Below, piece after piece: positions 17,332 through 26,483 of a DNA stretch of 64,000 nucleotides. The notes beneath the pieces are model-generated. The model was not told the origin of the DNA, ran no database searches, and saw only the letters and a program-made list of their open reading frames with translations. Source of the stretch: Prevotella sp. (GTDB taxonomy: Bacteria > Bacteroidota > Bacteroidia > Bacteroidales > Muribaculaceae); NCBI GenBank assembly GCA_023666665.1, contig JAMPBN010000001.1, forward strand, positions 1,113,232 through 1,177,231. Reading direction: 5' to 3'. The position numbers and the translations under genes are program-made. How positions within the stretch are numbered: the first letter of the stretch is position 1; each line of letters begins with the position of its first letter.

Positions 17332-18855
17332 TTAGATGATTCGTTCTCCCAAGGAATTGAATATCATCTCGCTGTATTGAATGTACAACTTGCCGTTTTG
17401 AATGAACTTGTGAGCTTTTTGCTCAGGTAGCTCCGGTTGCAATACGTCGTCGAACTCTGTCTTAACTGGTGTTGCTTTCAGAACGGCACTGTCAATTTCC
17501 CAGTAGTTTGCAGCAGCGCTTTCGTTAGCGTTATACTTGAAAGCGAAACGGAAGTTATCGGTCAAAGCTTCTTCGGGCAAACTTACAGTGCAGTCAACCC
17601 AACGTTTTATGCCAAACTCAGGAATCGTGAGTTGATGCCAGGTAGCCGACGTGGGCGACTCTGCCGAGTAGTCAGTAGAGTACCAAAGCGTTTGCAACTG
17701 TTCGTATTGACCGTTTGAGTTGTCGTAATACAGGTTGTGTCGGAACGTGAGTTGCGCCGATTCGTATCCACCCAAATCAAACGACTTTGACACGAGCCAC
17801 GATTCAATAGGCACTTGCCTGTTGTAGCCGTTGATTACAGCTCCATATGAGTCGTTTATATACCAGCTGATGGTGCCCTCGGTTGTGTTCACCGTGAAGT
17901 CGCCGAGACCGGTCTTAAAGTCCTGCGAATAGTTGAGTATTTCAGTCTGCTCGGGATTCTCATCTCCGAGGTTTACGGTCAAGAGATATGGGTCGTGGTC
18001 TGAATACCAATATTGACCGGATTTATTTGTGCCGGTGTTGATGTGGAAAACGCCAGCGCCGTTTATCTGCTCCTCCATTGATTCATTGGCGTAGATATGG
18101 TCAATGAGCTGGTTACCGTAGTAATAATGAGAATATGCTTTTGAGTCATATTTCAAGAGAATATTGGTGTATCCGGCATTTGCAATGGTGATTAGTGGCG
18201 ATTCGTCAGCCAGGCAATTAAGGTCACCCATAATGAGTATATCCGGGTCGTTCGTGACGCGGCTGAGTGCGTTTACAAGGTCTTGAGCATTTCTTTCGCG
18301 CTTGGCAGCCCCTTGGTCTTCCGTGGTATCTTTTGCCTTGAAATGATTCATTGAAAGAACAAATCGTTCGTCGCTCGCCAACTCCCGGAAGCCTTGAATA
18401 CGCATCGTGTAGCGATACCATTGCTGCGATGATGCAGCAGTGTTCGAGCCAAATGGTGCAACGCGGTCGGTGCGGTAGATAAAACCGGATTTGGTCTGTT
18501 CGTTTCCGGCGCTCTGATTGTCGTTGACGTAGGCGTAGACATCCTGACCGGCGGCGTTATTAAGAGCCGCTGTAAGGTACGAAATGGCAGCATCGTTGCA
18601 CTCCAATTCACACAGCGCATATATGTCGGCATCAAGATAGCGGAACACTTTGACCATTCTCTGCGTTTTGTCTTTCAGGCCGGCTTCATCGTGATAGTCC
18701 GGACGCTCAGCGTTGAGGCCTTCAACAAAATAGTTTCGGGTGTTTTGACCGCACACCACTAATCTTCCCTGTCCTATATTAGGCAAACTTACCGGAAATT
18801 GCGCATAAGCGCAAAGTCCGGTAAGTGCAAGGGCAATAAATACTTTATGTCTCAT
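17332..18855 (-). CDS. Secreted endonuclease/exonuclease/phosphatase (EEP) family nuclease
   Basis: 507 aa. Signal peptide 1-18. EEP domain about 30-297: catalytic Glu83 in LCELE, MNHFKAKD, LIMGDLNCLADES, HIYANES and the closing His of YSDHDPYLL. A beta-sandwich adhesin or choice-of-anchor-J-like domain follows (about 305-470), then a short tail KFIQNGKLYIQYSEMIFNSL that resembles truncated C-terminal sorting tails of Bacteroidales secreted proteins. Likely an extracellular DNase or phosphodiesterase. It lies 5 nt after the endonuclease I gene in the same orientation, so the two nucleases are probably co-transcribed. Confidence 0.88.
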   Translation of the reverse strand: MRHKVFIALALTGLCAYAQFPVSLPNIGQGRLVVCGQNTRNYFVEGLNAERPDYHDEAGLKDKTQRMVKVFRYLDADIYALCELECNDAAISYLTAALNNAAGQDVYAYVNDNQSAGNEQTKSGFIYRTDRVAPFGSNTAASSQQWYRYTMRIQGFRELASDERFVLSMNHFKAKDTTEDQGAAKRERNAQDLVNALSRVTNDPDILIMGDLNCLADESPLITIANAGYTNILLKYDSKAYSHYYYGNQLIDHIYANESMEEQINGAGVFHINTGTNKSGQYWYSDHDPYLLTVNLGDENPEQTEILNYSQDFKTGLGDFTVNTTEGTISWYINDSYGAVINGYNRQVPIESWLVSKSFDLGGYESAQLTFRHNLYYDNSNGQYEQLQTLWYSTDYSAESPTSATWHQLTIPEFGIKRWVDCTVSLPEEALTDNFRFAFKYNANESAAANYWEIDSAVLKATPVKTEFDDVLQPELPEQKAHKFIQNGKLYIQYSEMIFNSLGERII

Positions 18856-18860
18856 TTAGG

Positions 18861-19922
18861 TTAAATAATTACTTTGATTGGGCGAGATGAGCGTCCGGCT
18901 GTAACGACGTAGATTCCTGATTGGAGGGTGACGGTGGTATTGTCGGAAACATCGGTGAGCTTGACAATCAGCCGACCGCTCATATCGTAAATCATAACCC
19001 GTTCAAGAGTTTCTTCGCAACGAATGTTGATGCCACCGCTGTATGTTTCAACTCCAAACGGCATAGTTTCCTCAATTGAGTTGATGGACGATTCTCCTCC
19101 GAGGAATGATTTCAGGTCGAAGGCCACGTTCTTCTTGTCGCCCCAAATGTAGTCTTCCAGGCCGGGCAGGTCAACGAATGGGTTGCGATTCTTCTGATGC
19201 TTGTAGATTGCCTCGTTTCGGTCAATCTCTTTCTGACTCACTTCGTCCTGGTCAGTCCACCTAAGAAGTAGTTCTTGGCTCCATTCATTGAGAGTTGGAT
19301 ACGCTTCTTTTTTGAACATTATACCCCAGGATGTGTAATTATCTGTACGCCAAGAGATGTCTGGGTAGCGAGTAGCCATATAAAAATAAACGCGAGCGTT
19401 ATCACCTTTGTATTCGTCTGACGGTTCGTAGATGTAACCTCCTTGACCACTATGGCCATTTATTGGTTTACCAATGATAGTCACACCATTTGTCCAAGTA
19501 GGTTTGGCGGTTTCTCCCAGTGGATAATTTGATTTGCGACTGTTAGCTTCTGCATCTGAAGGAAATAGATGGTGAATATCTTTATAAGCGTCGTTTTTGG
19601 TTTTACCCCACCAACTGTTTGCAACAGCGTGTTCAATGTTCATATTGCTATGGCCACTGTTTGCTTTTCGCTTTTCATCGGAATATATATCCCACCAAGT
19701 GCCATCGGGCCGAACATCGGAGTCGGCAAACACTTCCCAAGTCTTATCGCCGTAGGAAATGACTTTTTGCCCCTTGATGCAGCTGAGGGCGGCGGATTTA
19801 AGCGATGCTCCGGATTTTCCATCCATAGCGTTGTAATATCCTGCGGGGATATTGCGCTCGGCAGCTTCTGTGCCAAAAGTAAGTGCAGCAAAGAGAGCTG
19901 ATAAAATAAGTGCTTTTTTCAT
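18861..19922 (-). CDS. Secreted endonuclease I (EndA/NucM family) with a T9SS C-terminal domain
   Basis: 353 aa. Signal peptide 1-20. The His-Me finger nuclease core is HSNMNIEHAVANSWWG (catalytic His98), followed by DIHHLFPSDAEANSRKSN. This family cleaves DNA and RNA without strong sequence preference using Mg2+. The last 70 residues (MIYDMSGRLIVKL, then SGIYVVTAGRSSRPIKVII) form a typical type A sorting domain of the type IX secretion system, so the enzyme is likely released or surface-bound. The gene is 20 nt downstream of the helicase gene. Confidence 0.92.
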   Translation of the reverse strand: MKKALILSALFAALTFGTEAAERNIPAGYYNAMDGKSGASLKSAALSCIKGQKVISYGDKTWEVFADSDVRPDGTWWDIYSDEKRKANSGHSNMNIEHAVANSWWGKTKNDAYKDIHHLFPSDAEANSRKSNYPLGETAKPTWTNGVTIIGKPINGHSGQGGYIYEPSDEYKGDNARVYFYMATRYPDISWRTDNYTSWGIMFKKEAYPTLNEWSQELLLRWTDQDEVSQKEIDRNEAIYKHQKNRNPFVDLPGLEDYIWGDKKNVAFDLKSFLGGESSINSIEETMPFGVETYSGGINIRCEETLERVMIYDMSGRLIVKLTDVSDNTTVTLQSGIYVVTAGRSSRPIKVII

Positions 19923-19942
19923 GTTATATAGAAATGTGTAAG

Positions 19943-21688
19943 TTAATATTTTTTCTTGCGGAATTTTGAGAAAGGCACATCTTCTGTAGCCGAAAAACGA
20001 GCTTTCTTAGCATTGAGCCGGGTGTAATCTTTATCGGCATCGGCTTGCTCGCAGTGCAGTCGTTTGCCGAAAAACTCCGTTCCTTTCAGAGCTGCGGCAA
20101 TGCGTCCGGCATCGTTTTTCTTTACGTCGAAGAGCGTGTAGGTCGGCAGCAAGTCAATGCGGCCAACGTCGACTCTCTGACCGGGAACAAGATGATTGAG
20201 CATATCTATCAGATTGCCGGCATAGAAGCCATCGCGTTTGCCTACGCTGACATACATTCGTGCCATTCCGCGGGCTGCGGTGCGGCGATCTTTTTCTTGT
20301 TCGGTTGGGCGTTCAAATTTTTTTTCGCTACGTTTCTTTTCCTTTTTAGGCTTTTGGTCGGAAAGATTTTCAATAACCGGAGCGTCTTTATAGTAGTCGA
20401 GCAGACGGTTGAATTCGAGCGAAAGAACGCGTTTGAGCAAATCATTCTCGTCGAGCCATTCAAGTTTCTTTTCCACGCCGGGGAGGAAACGACCTATAGC
20501 CTCGTCGTTGACCTCAACGCGCTCAAGGCGGTCAGCGAGGTTATAGATTTGTTTTTCGATAATATGGTCGGGAGTGGGAACGTCGCGGTGTTCAAAAGTC
20601 TTGCCGAGCTTCTTTTCAATTTCGCGCAGCTTCCCTTTTTCGCGTGAGTGAATGATTGCAATAGACACGCCGGTTTTGCCTGCTCGGCCGGTGCGGCCTG
20701 AGCGGTGGGTGTAGACAGCGGTATCATCGGGCAACCCGTAGTTGATAACGTGGCTCACGTTGTCAACGTCGAGTCCGCGAGCGGCAACGTCCGTGGCCAC
20801 AAGCAGCGACAGCACCCGGTCGCGAAACTTTTTCATAACAATGTCGCGTTGTTGCTGCGAGAGGTCACCGTGAAGCGCATCGGCGTTGTATCCGTCTTGT
20901 ATGAGATTGTCGGCAATTTCTTGTGTTTCCTTGCGGGTGCGGCAGAATATTATGCCGTAGATGTTAGGGGAGTTGTCGGCCACACGTTTAAGCGTCAGAT
21001 ATTTGTCTGATGCCTTAACCATATAATAGATATGGCGTACGTTTTCTGCACCGGAGTTGCGGGTGCCGATAACAAACTCCTCGGGATGGCGCATATATTT
21101 TTGCGCGATATTGCTTATTTCGCGAGGCATCGTTGCCGAGAACATCAGCATTTTTCTTTCTTCGGGCACGTGGGCGAGTATCGAGTCTATATCTTCGACA
21201 AAACCCATATTTAGCATCTCGTCGGCCTCATCGAGAACAACGGTGCGGACTTTCGAGAGGTTTACCTCGTTGCGGTTAATCAGGTCAATCAGTCGGCCGG
21301 GGGTTGCTATGATAATCTGCACACCGTTACGCAGTGCGCGAATCTGGCTCATTATTGATGAACCGCCATAAACGGGCAGAACTTTCAGCCCATTGATATA
21401 TTTGGAGTAATCGGCCAGGTCTGAAGCAATCTGCAGGCACAACTCGCGTGTGGGCGATATAACAAGTGCTTGAGTGGAGAGATCCTTGACGTTGATGCGC
21501 TGCAGCAGCGGCAGACCGAACGCCGCGGTCTTGCCCGTTCCGGTCTGGGCAAGGGCAACCACGTCGTTGTCTTTCTCCAGCAGATGAGGAATTACCTTTT
21601 CCTGCACCGGCATCGGAGCCTCATAGCCCAGGTCTTCTATTGCCCGGAGCAAGTCATCGCGAACTCCGAGGTCTTTGAATGTTGTCAT
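19943..21688 (-). CDS. DEAD-box ATP-dependent RNA helicase with a DbpA-like RNA-binding domain
   Basis: 581 aa. Q motif near residues 4-29, motif I AQTGTGKTA, motif Ia PTRELCLQ, motif II DEAD, motif III SAT, motif V ATDVAARGLD and motif VI HRSGRTGRAGK. After a Lys/Glu-rich linker (about 430-465) the C-terminus (MYVSVGKRDGFYAGNLIDML to about 560) matches the DbpA/CsdA RNA-binding domain. It likely acts in ribosome assembly or cold adaptation as a DeaD-type enzyme. It starts 3 nt after the stop of the beta-galactosidase gene, an odd pairing, so expression may depend partly on that gene's promoter. Confidence 0.94.
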   Translation of the reverse strand: MTTFKDLGVRDDLLRAIEDLGYEAPMPVQEKVIPHLLEKDNDVVALAQTGTGKTAAFGLPLLQRINVKDLSTQALVISPTRELCLQIASDLADYSKYINGLKVLPVYGGSSIMSQIRALRNGVQIIIATPGRLIDLINRNEVNLSKVRTVVLDEADEMLNMGFVEDIDSILAHVPEERKMLMFSATMPREISNIAQKYMRHPEEFVIGTRNSGAENVRHIYYMVKASDKYLTLKRVADNSPNIYGIIFCRTRKETQEIADNLIQDGYNADALHGDLSQQQRDIVMKKFRDRVLSLLVATDVAARGLDVDNVSHVINYGLPDDTAVYTHRSGRTGRAGKTGVSIAIIHSREKGKLREIEKKLGKTFEHRDVPTPDHIIEKQIYNLADRLERVEVNDEAIGRFLPGVEKKLEWLDENDLLKRVLSLEFNRLLDYYKDAPVIENLSDQKPKKEKKRSEKKFERPTEQEKDRRTAARGMARMYVSVGKRDGFYAGNLIDMLNHLVPGQRVDVGRIDLLPTYTLFDVKKNDAGRIAAALKGTEFFGKRLHCEQADADKDYTRLNAKKARFSATEDVPFSKFRKKKY

Positions 21689-21691
21689 TAA

Positions 21692-24600
21692 TTATCTGAT
21701 AATTATCTTTTGATTGTTTTTTATGTAGATTCCGGGGCGTAGATTCCGGTCGGAAATGTTACGTCCAAGAATGTCATGAAGTACAGTATCGTTGCATTCA
21801 TTTGAGGGATTTATCTCTCGGATTGCCTCATCGTAGAGAACTTTTACCGGAATATCGTATGCCACGCCGTCGGTGATGTCGTGAGAATTATATTCGGGTT
21901 CGTAGCGCCAGGCGTTCTGGTAGATGATGCGAATCAGTGCATCGCCCTCGGCGGCATCTGCGGGAAATTCTATCGGGCAATCAATCTCCATAACGGCATC
22001 ATAGTTCGCAAGGATTTGTTCGCCATACATACGCTCGCCAATCAAGGCTATGCGCTCCATTTCGTAGTCGCCAGGCAGTGCAAGGAACACCGAAGCATAG
22101 TTGAAGCGCAAGTCCTGGTAGACCTTGGTAGTGGATCTTGGCCCGGCAATGTTGGCAAGATAAATTGCGGAGATTGTTATACCCGGGTTAACAACGACTG
22201 TGTCAGTTAATGCGGTGTAGAACTGTTCGGGTGCTTTAAGTTTGACGTTGATGTCTTTGACTGCTCCGTTGGTTGAAATTCGTTCAACCCAGGCTTTGCC
22301 ATCGGAGTGCATGGAGCCTGATGGGGCATCAATCAGATTTTCGGGAAGGGTAGTGTAGTCAAGTTCGGTGCGCTCGGCTTCTTCGATATCAACGATTATA
22401 TCGTAGGCAATGCCTTCCTTGATATTGACCATATCCGCGCTGAAAAGCGCGAGGTTGGTCCAGGCGTTCTCGTAGACTATGCGGATGCGTGCTTCTCCCG
22501 GAGCAATATCTTCGGGAACTTCAAATGTCTGCGTGATTTTCATCACATCATCATAGTTCGCAAGAATATTGGTTGCCTGGTTTCCGTTGGAAATTTTGCT
22601 TCCGAAGAAACCCACTTGCTCAAAATATCCGGTTCCGGCAAAGTCAGCGAATACCCCGGCATAATTGTAGCGGAGGTCCTGATATGCCTGAGTGGTTGAA
22701 CGCGGACCTGCGGAGTTGGCCTCGAAGGTTATTGAGAATTTGCTGCCGATTTCAGCTTTAATGTGGTCATCTAAAACAGTGTAAACCGACTTCGGACATT
22801 CTGTGGCCGAGTATTCTATATTTTCGGTCGCTCCGACAGAGTTTATTGACTTTACGAAAGCTTTTTTGTCTTCGTGGAGAGTTCCGTCGGGAGTTGAATA
22901 TTTGATGTCGGATTCGCGACGGTTTACAACTCGCAGCGTCATATCATAAACTGTGCCGTTGACTGTTTCAGAGTCGGCCTTGTCAACTACAATACGCAGC
23001 CGATAGTCGCCCAAGGGAGTTTTGTTGTTGAGCGCAATTGTCATATTTTCGAGCAGCTCGTCATCGGAAAACTCCTGGTCGTTGTTGAGGTCAATCCAGG
23101 CATTTACTTCGGCGGGTTCTGAAGTGGAATATTGAAATTTACTGCTATTTCCGACTTGCACTTTGAGAATTTCGGGAATATTGGTATAGAAAGATTCGGG
23201 TACGGAATTTGCGGTTAGAATCTCGTTGTTGTCTAAGGAAAGTGATTTAAGATACGTGCCTTTCTCACCTTTTGGCAGGTCATAGCCGCCGGCTTTGCCC
23301 ACGAGCGGAGTGAAGCGCAGGGTGTTGGTCAGAGCCTGGCCGGTAGGGATATTGTAACGTCCCCAAACGGTGGAGCCGCACGAGCCATTTCCGATGCCCA
23401 ATTGCTGATAGTCGAGGTGAAGAATAACTTCGGGGCGCGGGATAAGTTCTTTATCGTGATTAACGGTGCCGTAGTCGGCCTCGGTGTAATGCAGGGCTGA
23501 GAAGCTGACCTGACCCTCGGTTTCAATCAACAGTCCGAAGCTGGGGTCGGCTTTCGATGTAAGTTTCAAGTAGCGCAGTTCCTCGTGGTTGCCCATACTT
23601 TGCGGGCGCACGAACTCTTCGTGTTCATCGGTCACCGTGGAGTTGTAAACGGCGGCGAAACACGACGTTTTTCTGTCGCTATAGTTGCTCCAGGGGCCGC
23701 GAGCAAAGTACTCGAGATTTTCGAGTGCCGGGTTCAGCGAAACGCTTTGACCCAGGCGTCGCAATGATGCGTTCTTGCAATGGTATATGGTAGTGACATC
23801 AAGAGTGCCGTCGGCATATATGGTATAGTGATTGGTGTATTTTACGTCGTTGGTATTTTCGAAAGTCGCTGAGAGATGTACGGCTTTCGCTCCGGTGGCA
23901 TCGCCGTCGTCGAATGTGCAGGTCATTCGTGTTCCGTTTACTCTCGCGCTGACCATTTCGGATACCGACGGAGGTACGCCGCTATAGGGCGAATCATTCT
24001 CAATCCAGCGGTATGAGTCGAACTTCAAGCCCTTGTTGTTGTAGATATATTCGTGGCCTCCGACAATCATTGATATGAGGTTACCGCTTGCGTCAAACTC
24101 ATAAGAGAAGCCGTCGCCGGTCACTACTACAGGGCCGTTGCCGCGTGTCTCGAGGTTTGCCGGGAGCAGCTCAAGGTTGATCTCGGCAAGTTCCGGGCGT
24201 CTTTGCAAGGAAATCTGCTCCTCGGCAACAACGTGGCCTGCTTCTGCCCAAGTGGTTGCTTCTTTTGTTACAAACTGGATGTTAAGAAGATATTCAGCAC
24301 CTTTTTTAGCATCGGTGGTGTATGGGAGAGAGAACATAACGCTTTCGCCGGGTTGTGCGTTAATGTCGTCAACGTAGCCGGTTTCTATGGGCAGACCGTT
24401 TTTGCTTACTGTCCATTTCAGCCTGAAGCCGGAGAGGTCTATGAAGTTATATTCGTTTTTAACAAACCCTTTTTTATTCGGCACACTGTAAGTTGAAATA
24501 TTTATCCATTGATGTACTTTCTTAACCTCCATAAGCTTGGCGGTAACTTTGCGCTCGGGGCCGACTATGCCGTTGCTCACGAAGTTGTTCTGATGCGGGC

Positions 24601-26443
24601 CGGGATAGTCATAGCCGGTGCGATAGTCACCTTGTTTGTATGTTCCGGCAAGAATCTCCTTGGGGTCGTAGATGGCTTGGTCAGCCCAATCCCATATACA
24701 GCCGCCGATAATGCGCTTTGAGTTTTTGATGTAGTCCCAGTAGTCAACGAAGTTGCCGAGCGACTGACCCATAGCGTGAGCGTATTCGCAGAAGAAGTGG
24801 GGACGCTCGTCCGAGCTGCGATCGGCCGATATTACATCGCTCTCATAAGGATACATCTTTGAGGTGAAGTCGGAGTTGTCAAACACCTGCTGGCCTTCAT
24901 AGTGCACCATACGGTCATCAAGCGATTTGATGGCTTCGCGGCAGGCTGCGAAGTTTGAGCCGTTGCGCGACTCATTTCCCATACTCCAGAATATGACTGA
25001 AGGGTGATTGCGGTCACGCATAACCATGCGTTGCTGGCGGTCGACGTATGCTGTTGACCAGTCTGCATTGTCAACAAGTTCCCATTGCATTGCGTGGGTT
25101 TCCAGGTCGGCTTCGTCCATAACGTAGATGCCGAAATAGTCATACATTGCCATCATCTTGGCTTGATGAGGGCAGTGGGAGGTACGCACGGTGTTGATGT
25201 TGTATTGCTTGAACATCTTCACGTCGTTGAGAAGCGTTTCAACCGTTTGCATACGCCCGGTAATCGGGTGAGTATCCTGACGGTTAACGCCCTTGAAGAA
25301 GATTTTCTGACCGTTGATATAGACAAACTGACCAATCTGTTCAATTCTTCTGAACCCATGCTTGATTGCGAAAGCCTCGGTTTCCTTGCCCTGATTATCG
25401 CATAGCGAAACTATCAGCGTGTAAAGATTGGGTGTCTCGGCAGTCCAAGCCTTGATGTCGCTTAGCGAAATGGCGGGGGCTGAAACTACAGCTGTTTTAT
25501 TTGGGGCCAAGTCGGAGTAAGGAACGGAAATGTTAGCTACCGTTGTTTTGTTGTCAGGGCCAATGACGGTTATTTTTGCCGTTCCCGATGTGGTTTTATC
25601 AGAACGGTTGGAGAGTTCAAGGTTTATGTTGAGGTTGGCCGAGGTGAAGTCATCGCTCAGCTGCGAAGTTGACTTGATGTCGTGGACATACGTTTTCGGA
25701 ACGGCTTTGAGCGTTACGTCGCGGAAAATTCCGCCCCAGCGCATCATATCCTGACACTCCAGATAGGAGCCGTCGCTCCATTTGATGACTTTTACGGCCA
25801 GTTTGTTGTTGCCGACCGTGGCATATGGTGTGATGTCAAATTCGTGGTCGGTATTGGCTGCCTGAGAGTAACCAACGAATTGGCCGTTTACCCAAACATA
25901 GGCTGCGGAGTAAATGCCCTCAAAGTTGAGAAACAATTCCTTGCCGTCCCAAGATGAGGGCACGGAAAATTCGGTCAGATAACATCCCACCGGATTGACA
26001 TCGTAGCCGTCGTTGTCTTTTCGGGCAACGATTCGTGGATATTTTGAGCTGTCGAAACCATAATTCACGTTCATATACAGCGGCGTGTCGTAACCCTGCA
26101 TTGCCCAACACGACGGCACCGGAATCAAGTCCCACTGTGAGGAATCATAGTTTGATTGATAGAAATTTTCGGGTACTCGGTCGGGAGTTGGAGAGTAGTT
26201 GAATTTCCAATTTCCGTTTAGGCTCTTGTATAGCGTGGATTTTGATTCCACCCAAGGTGTCTTGAAAAATTCTGTGTCAGCTTTCAACTCCGCCATTGAG
26301 GCATAGGGAGTATAAGTTGCGTGAGGGCGCTCTTTGTTAACGCCCAAAACGGTTTGGTCTTCATACCAGGAGTTTGACGGTTCGACAGCTCCGAGGGATG
26401 CAACACTCAGCAGTGAGAGTGCGAATATGATTAGTTTGTTCAT
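21692..26443 (-). CDS. Giant secreted GH2 beta-galactosidase with GEVED, duplicated C-terminal domains and a sorting tail
   Basis: 1583 aa from the ATG at 26443. An in-frame start 30 nt upstream exists but lies before the promoter box at 26468-26461, and the shorter form starts with a good signal peptide (MNKLIIFALSLLSVASLGA). GH2 layout: jelly-roll domain about 65-250, Ig-like domain about 255-360, TIM barrel about 365-640 with acid/base Glu491 in MGNESRNG and nucleophile Glu553 in FCEYAHAMG, then the LacZ domain-5 region with ARGPWSNYSDRK. After about residue 1060 come a GEVED-like domain (WIDLNNDQEFSDDELL) and two tandem related domains, each with GPRSTT.YQDLR.NYA. The end (ILGRNISDRNLRPGIYIK) is a sorting-domain-like tail. 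It likely hydrolyses terminal beta-galactosides of host or plant glycans at the cell surface. No SusCD or regulator is adjacent. Confidence 0.9.
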   Translation of the reverse strand: MNKLIIFALSLLSVASLGAVEPSNSWYEDQTVLGVNKERPHATYTPYASMAELKADTEFFKTPWVESKSTLYKSLNGNWKFNYSPTPDRVPENFYQSNYDSSQWDLIPVPSCWAMQGYDTPLYMNVNYGFDSSKYPRIVARKDNDGYDVNPVGCYLTEFSVPSSWDGKELFLNFEGIYSAAYVWVNGQFVGYSQAANTDHEFDITPYATVGNNKLAVKVIKWSDGSYLECQDMMRWGGIFRDVTLKAVPKTYVHDIKSTSQLSDDFTSANLNINLELSNRSDKTTSGTAKITVIGPDNKTTVANISVPYSDLAPNKTAVVSAPAISLSDIKAWTAETPNLYTLIVSLCDNQGKETEAFAIKHGFRRIEQIGQFVYINGQKIFFKGVNRQDTHPITGRMQTVETLLNDVKMFKQYNINTVRTSHCPHQAKMMAMYDYFGIYVMDEADLETHAMQWELVDNADWSTAYVDRQQRMVMRDRNHPSVIFWSMGNESRNGSNFAACREAIKSLDDRMVHYEGQQVFDNSDFTSKMYPYESDVISADRSSDERPHFFCEYAHAMGQSLGNFVDYWDYIKNSKRIIGGCIWDWADQAIYDPKEILAGTYKQGDYRTGYDYPGPHQNNFVSNGIVGPERKVTAKLMEVKKVHQWINISTYSVPNKKGFVKNEYNFIDLSGFRLKWTVSKNGLPIETGYVDDINAQPGESVMFSLPYTTDAKKGAEYLLNIQFVTKEATTWAEAGHVVAEEQISLQRRPELAEINLELLPANLETRGNGPVVVTGDGFSYEFDASGNLISMIVGGHEYIYNNKGLKFDSYRWIENDSPYSGVPPSVSEMVSARVNGTRMTCTFDDGDATGAKAVHLSATFENTNDVKYTNHYTIYADGTLDVTTIYHCKNASLRRLGQSVSLNPALENLEYFARGPWSNYSDRKTSCFAAVYNSTVTDEHEEFVRPQSMGNHEELRYLKLTSKADPSFGLLIETEGQVSFSALHYTEADYGTVNHDKELIPRPEVILHLDYQQLGIGNGSCGSTVWGRYNIPTGQALTNTLRFTPLVGKAGGYDLPKGEKGTYLKSLSLDNNEILTANSVPESFYTNIPEILKVQVGNSSKFQYSTSEPAEVNAWIDLNNDQEFSDDELLENMTIALNNKTPLGDYRLRIVVDKADSETVNGTVYDMTLRVVNRRESDIKYSTPDGTLHEDKKAFVKSINSVGATENIEYSATECPKSVYTVLDDHIKAEIGSKFSITFEANSAGPRSTTQAYQDLRYNYAGVFADFAGTGYFEQVGFFGSKISNGNQATNILANYDDVMKITQTFEVPEDIAPGEARIRIVYENAWTNLALFSADMVNIKEGIAYDIIVDIEEAERTELDYTTLPENLIDAPSGSMHSDGKAWVERISTNGAVKDINVKLKAPEQFYTALTDTVVVNPGITISAIYLANIAGPRSTTKVYQDLRFNYASVFLALPGDYEMERIALIGERMYGEQILANYDAVMEIDCPIEFPADAAEGDALIRIIYQNAWRYEPEYNSHDITDGVAYDIPVKVLYDEAIREINPSNECNDTVLHDILGRNISDRNLRPGIYIKNNQKIIIR

Positions 26444-26460
26444 GGTCGTGCGAATTTTCG

Positions 26461-26468
26461 CAAAGGTA
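26461..26468 (-). promoter_or_regulatory. -7 box (TACCTTTG) of the beta-galactosidase gene
   Basis: Exact TAnnTTTG match on the minus strand, 17 nt upstream of the ATG at 26443. It sits in the 40-nt gap after the priA stop and decides in favour of the internal start. Confidence 0.5.
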
Positions 26469-26483
26469 CGCAAAATTTTTGAT

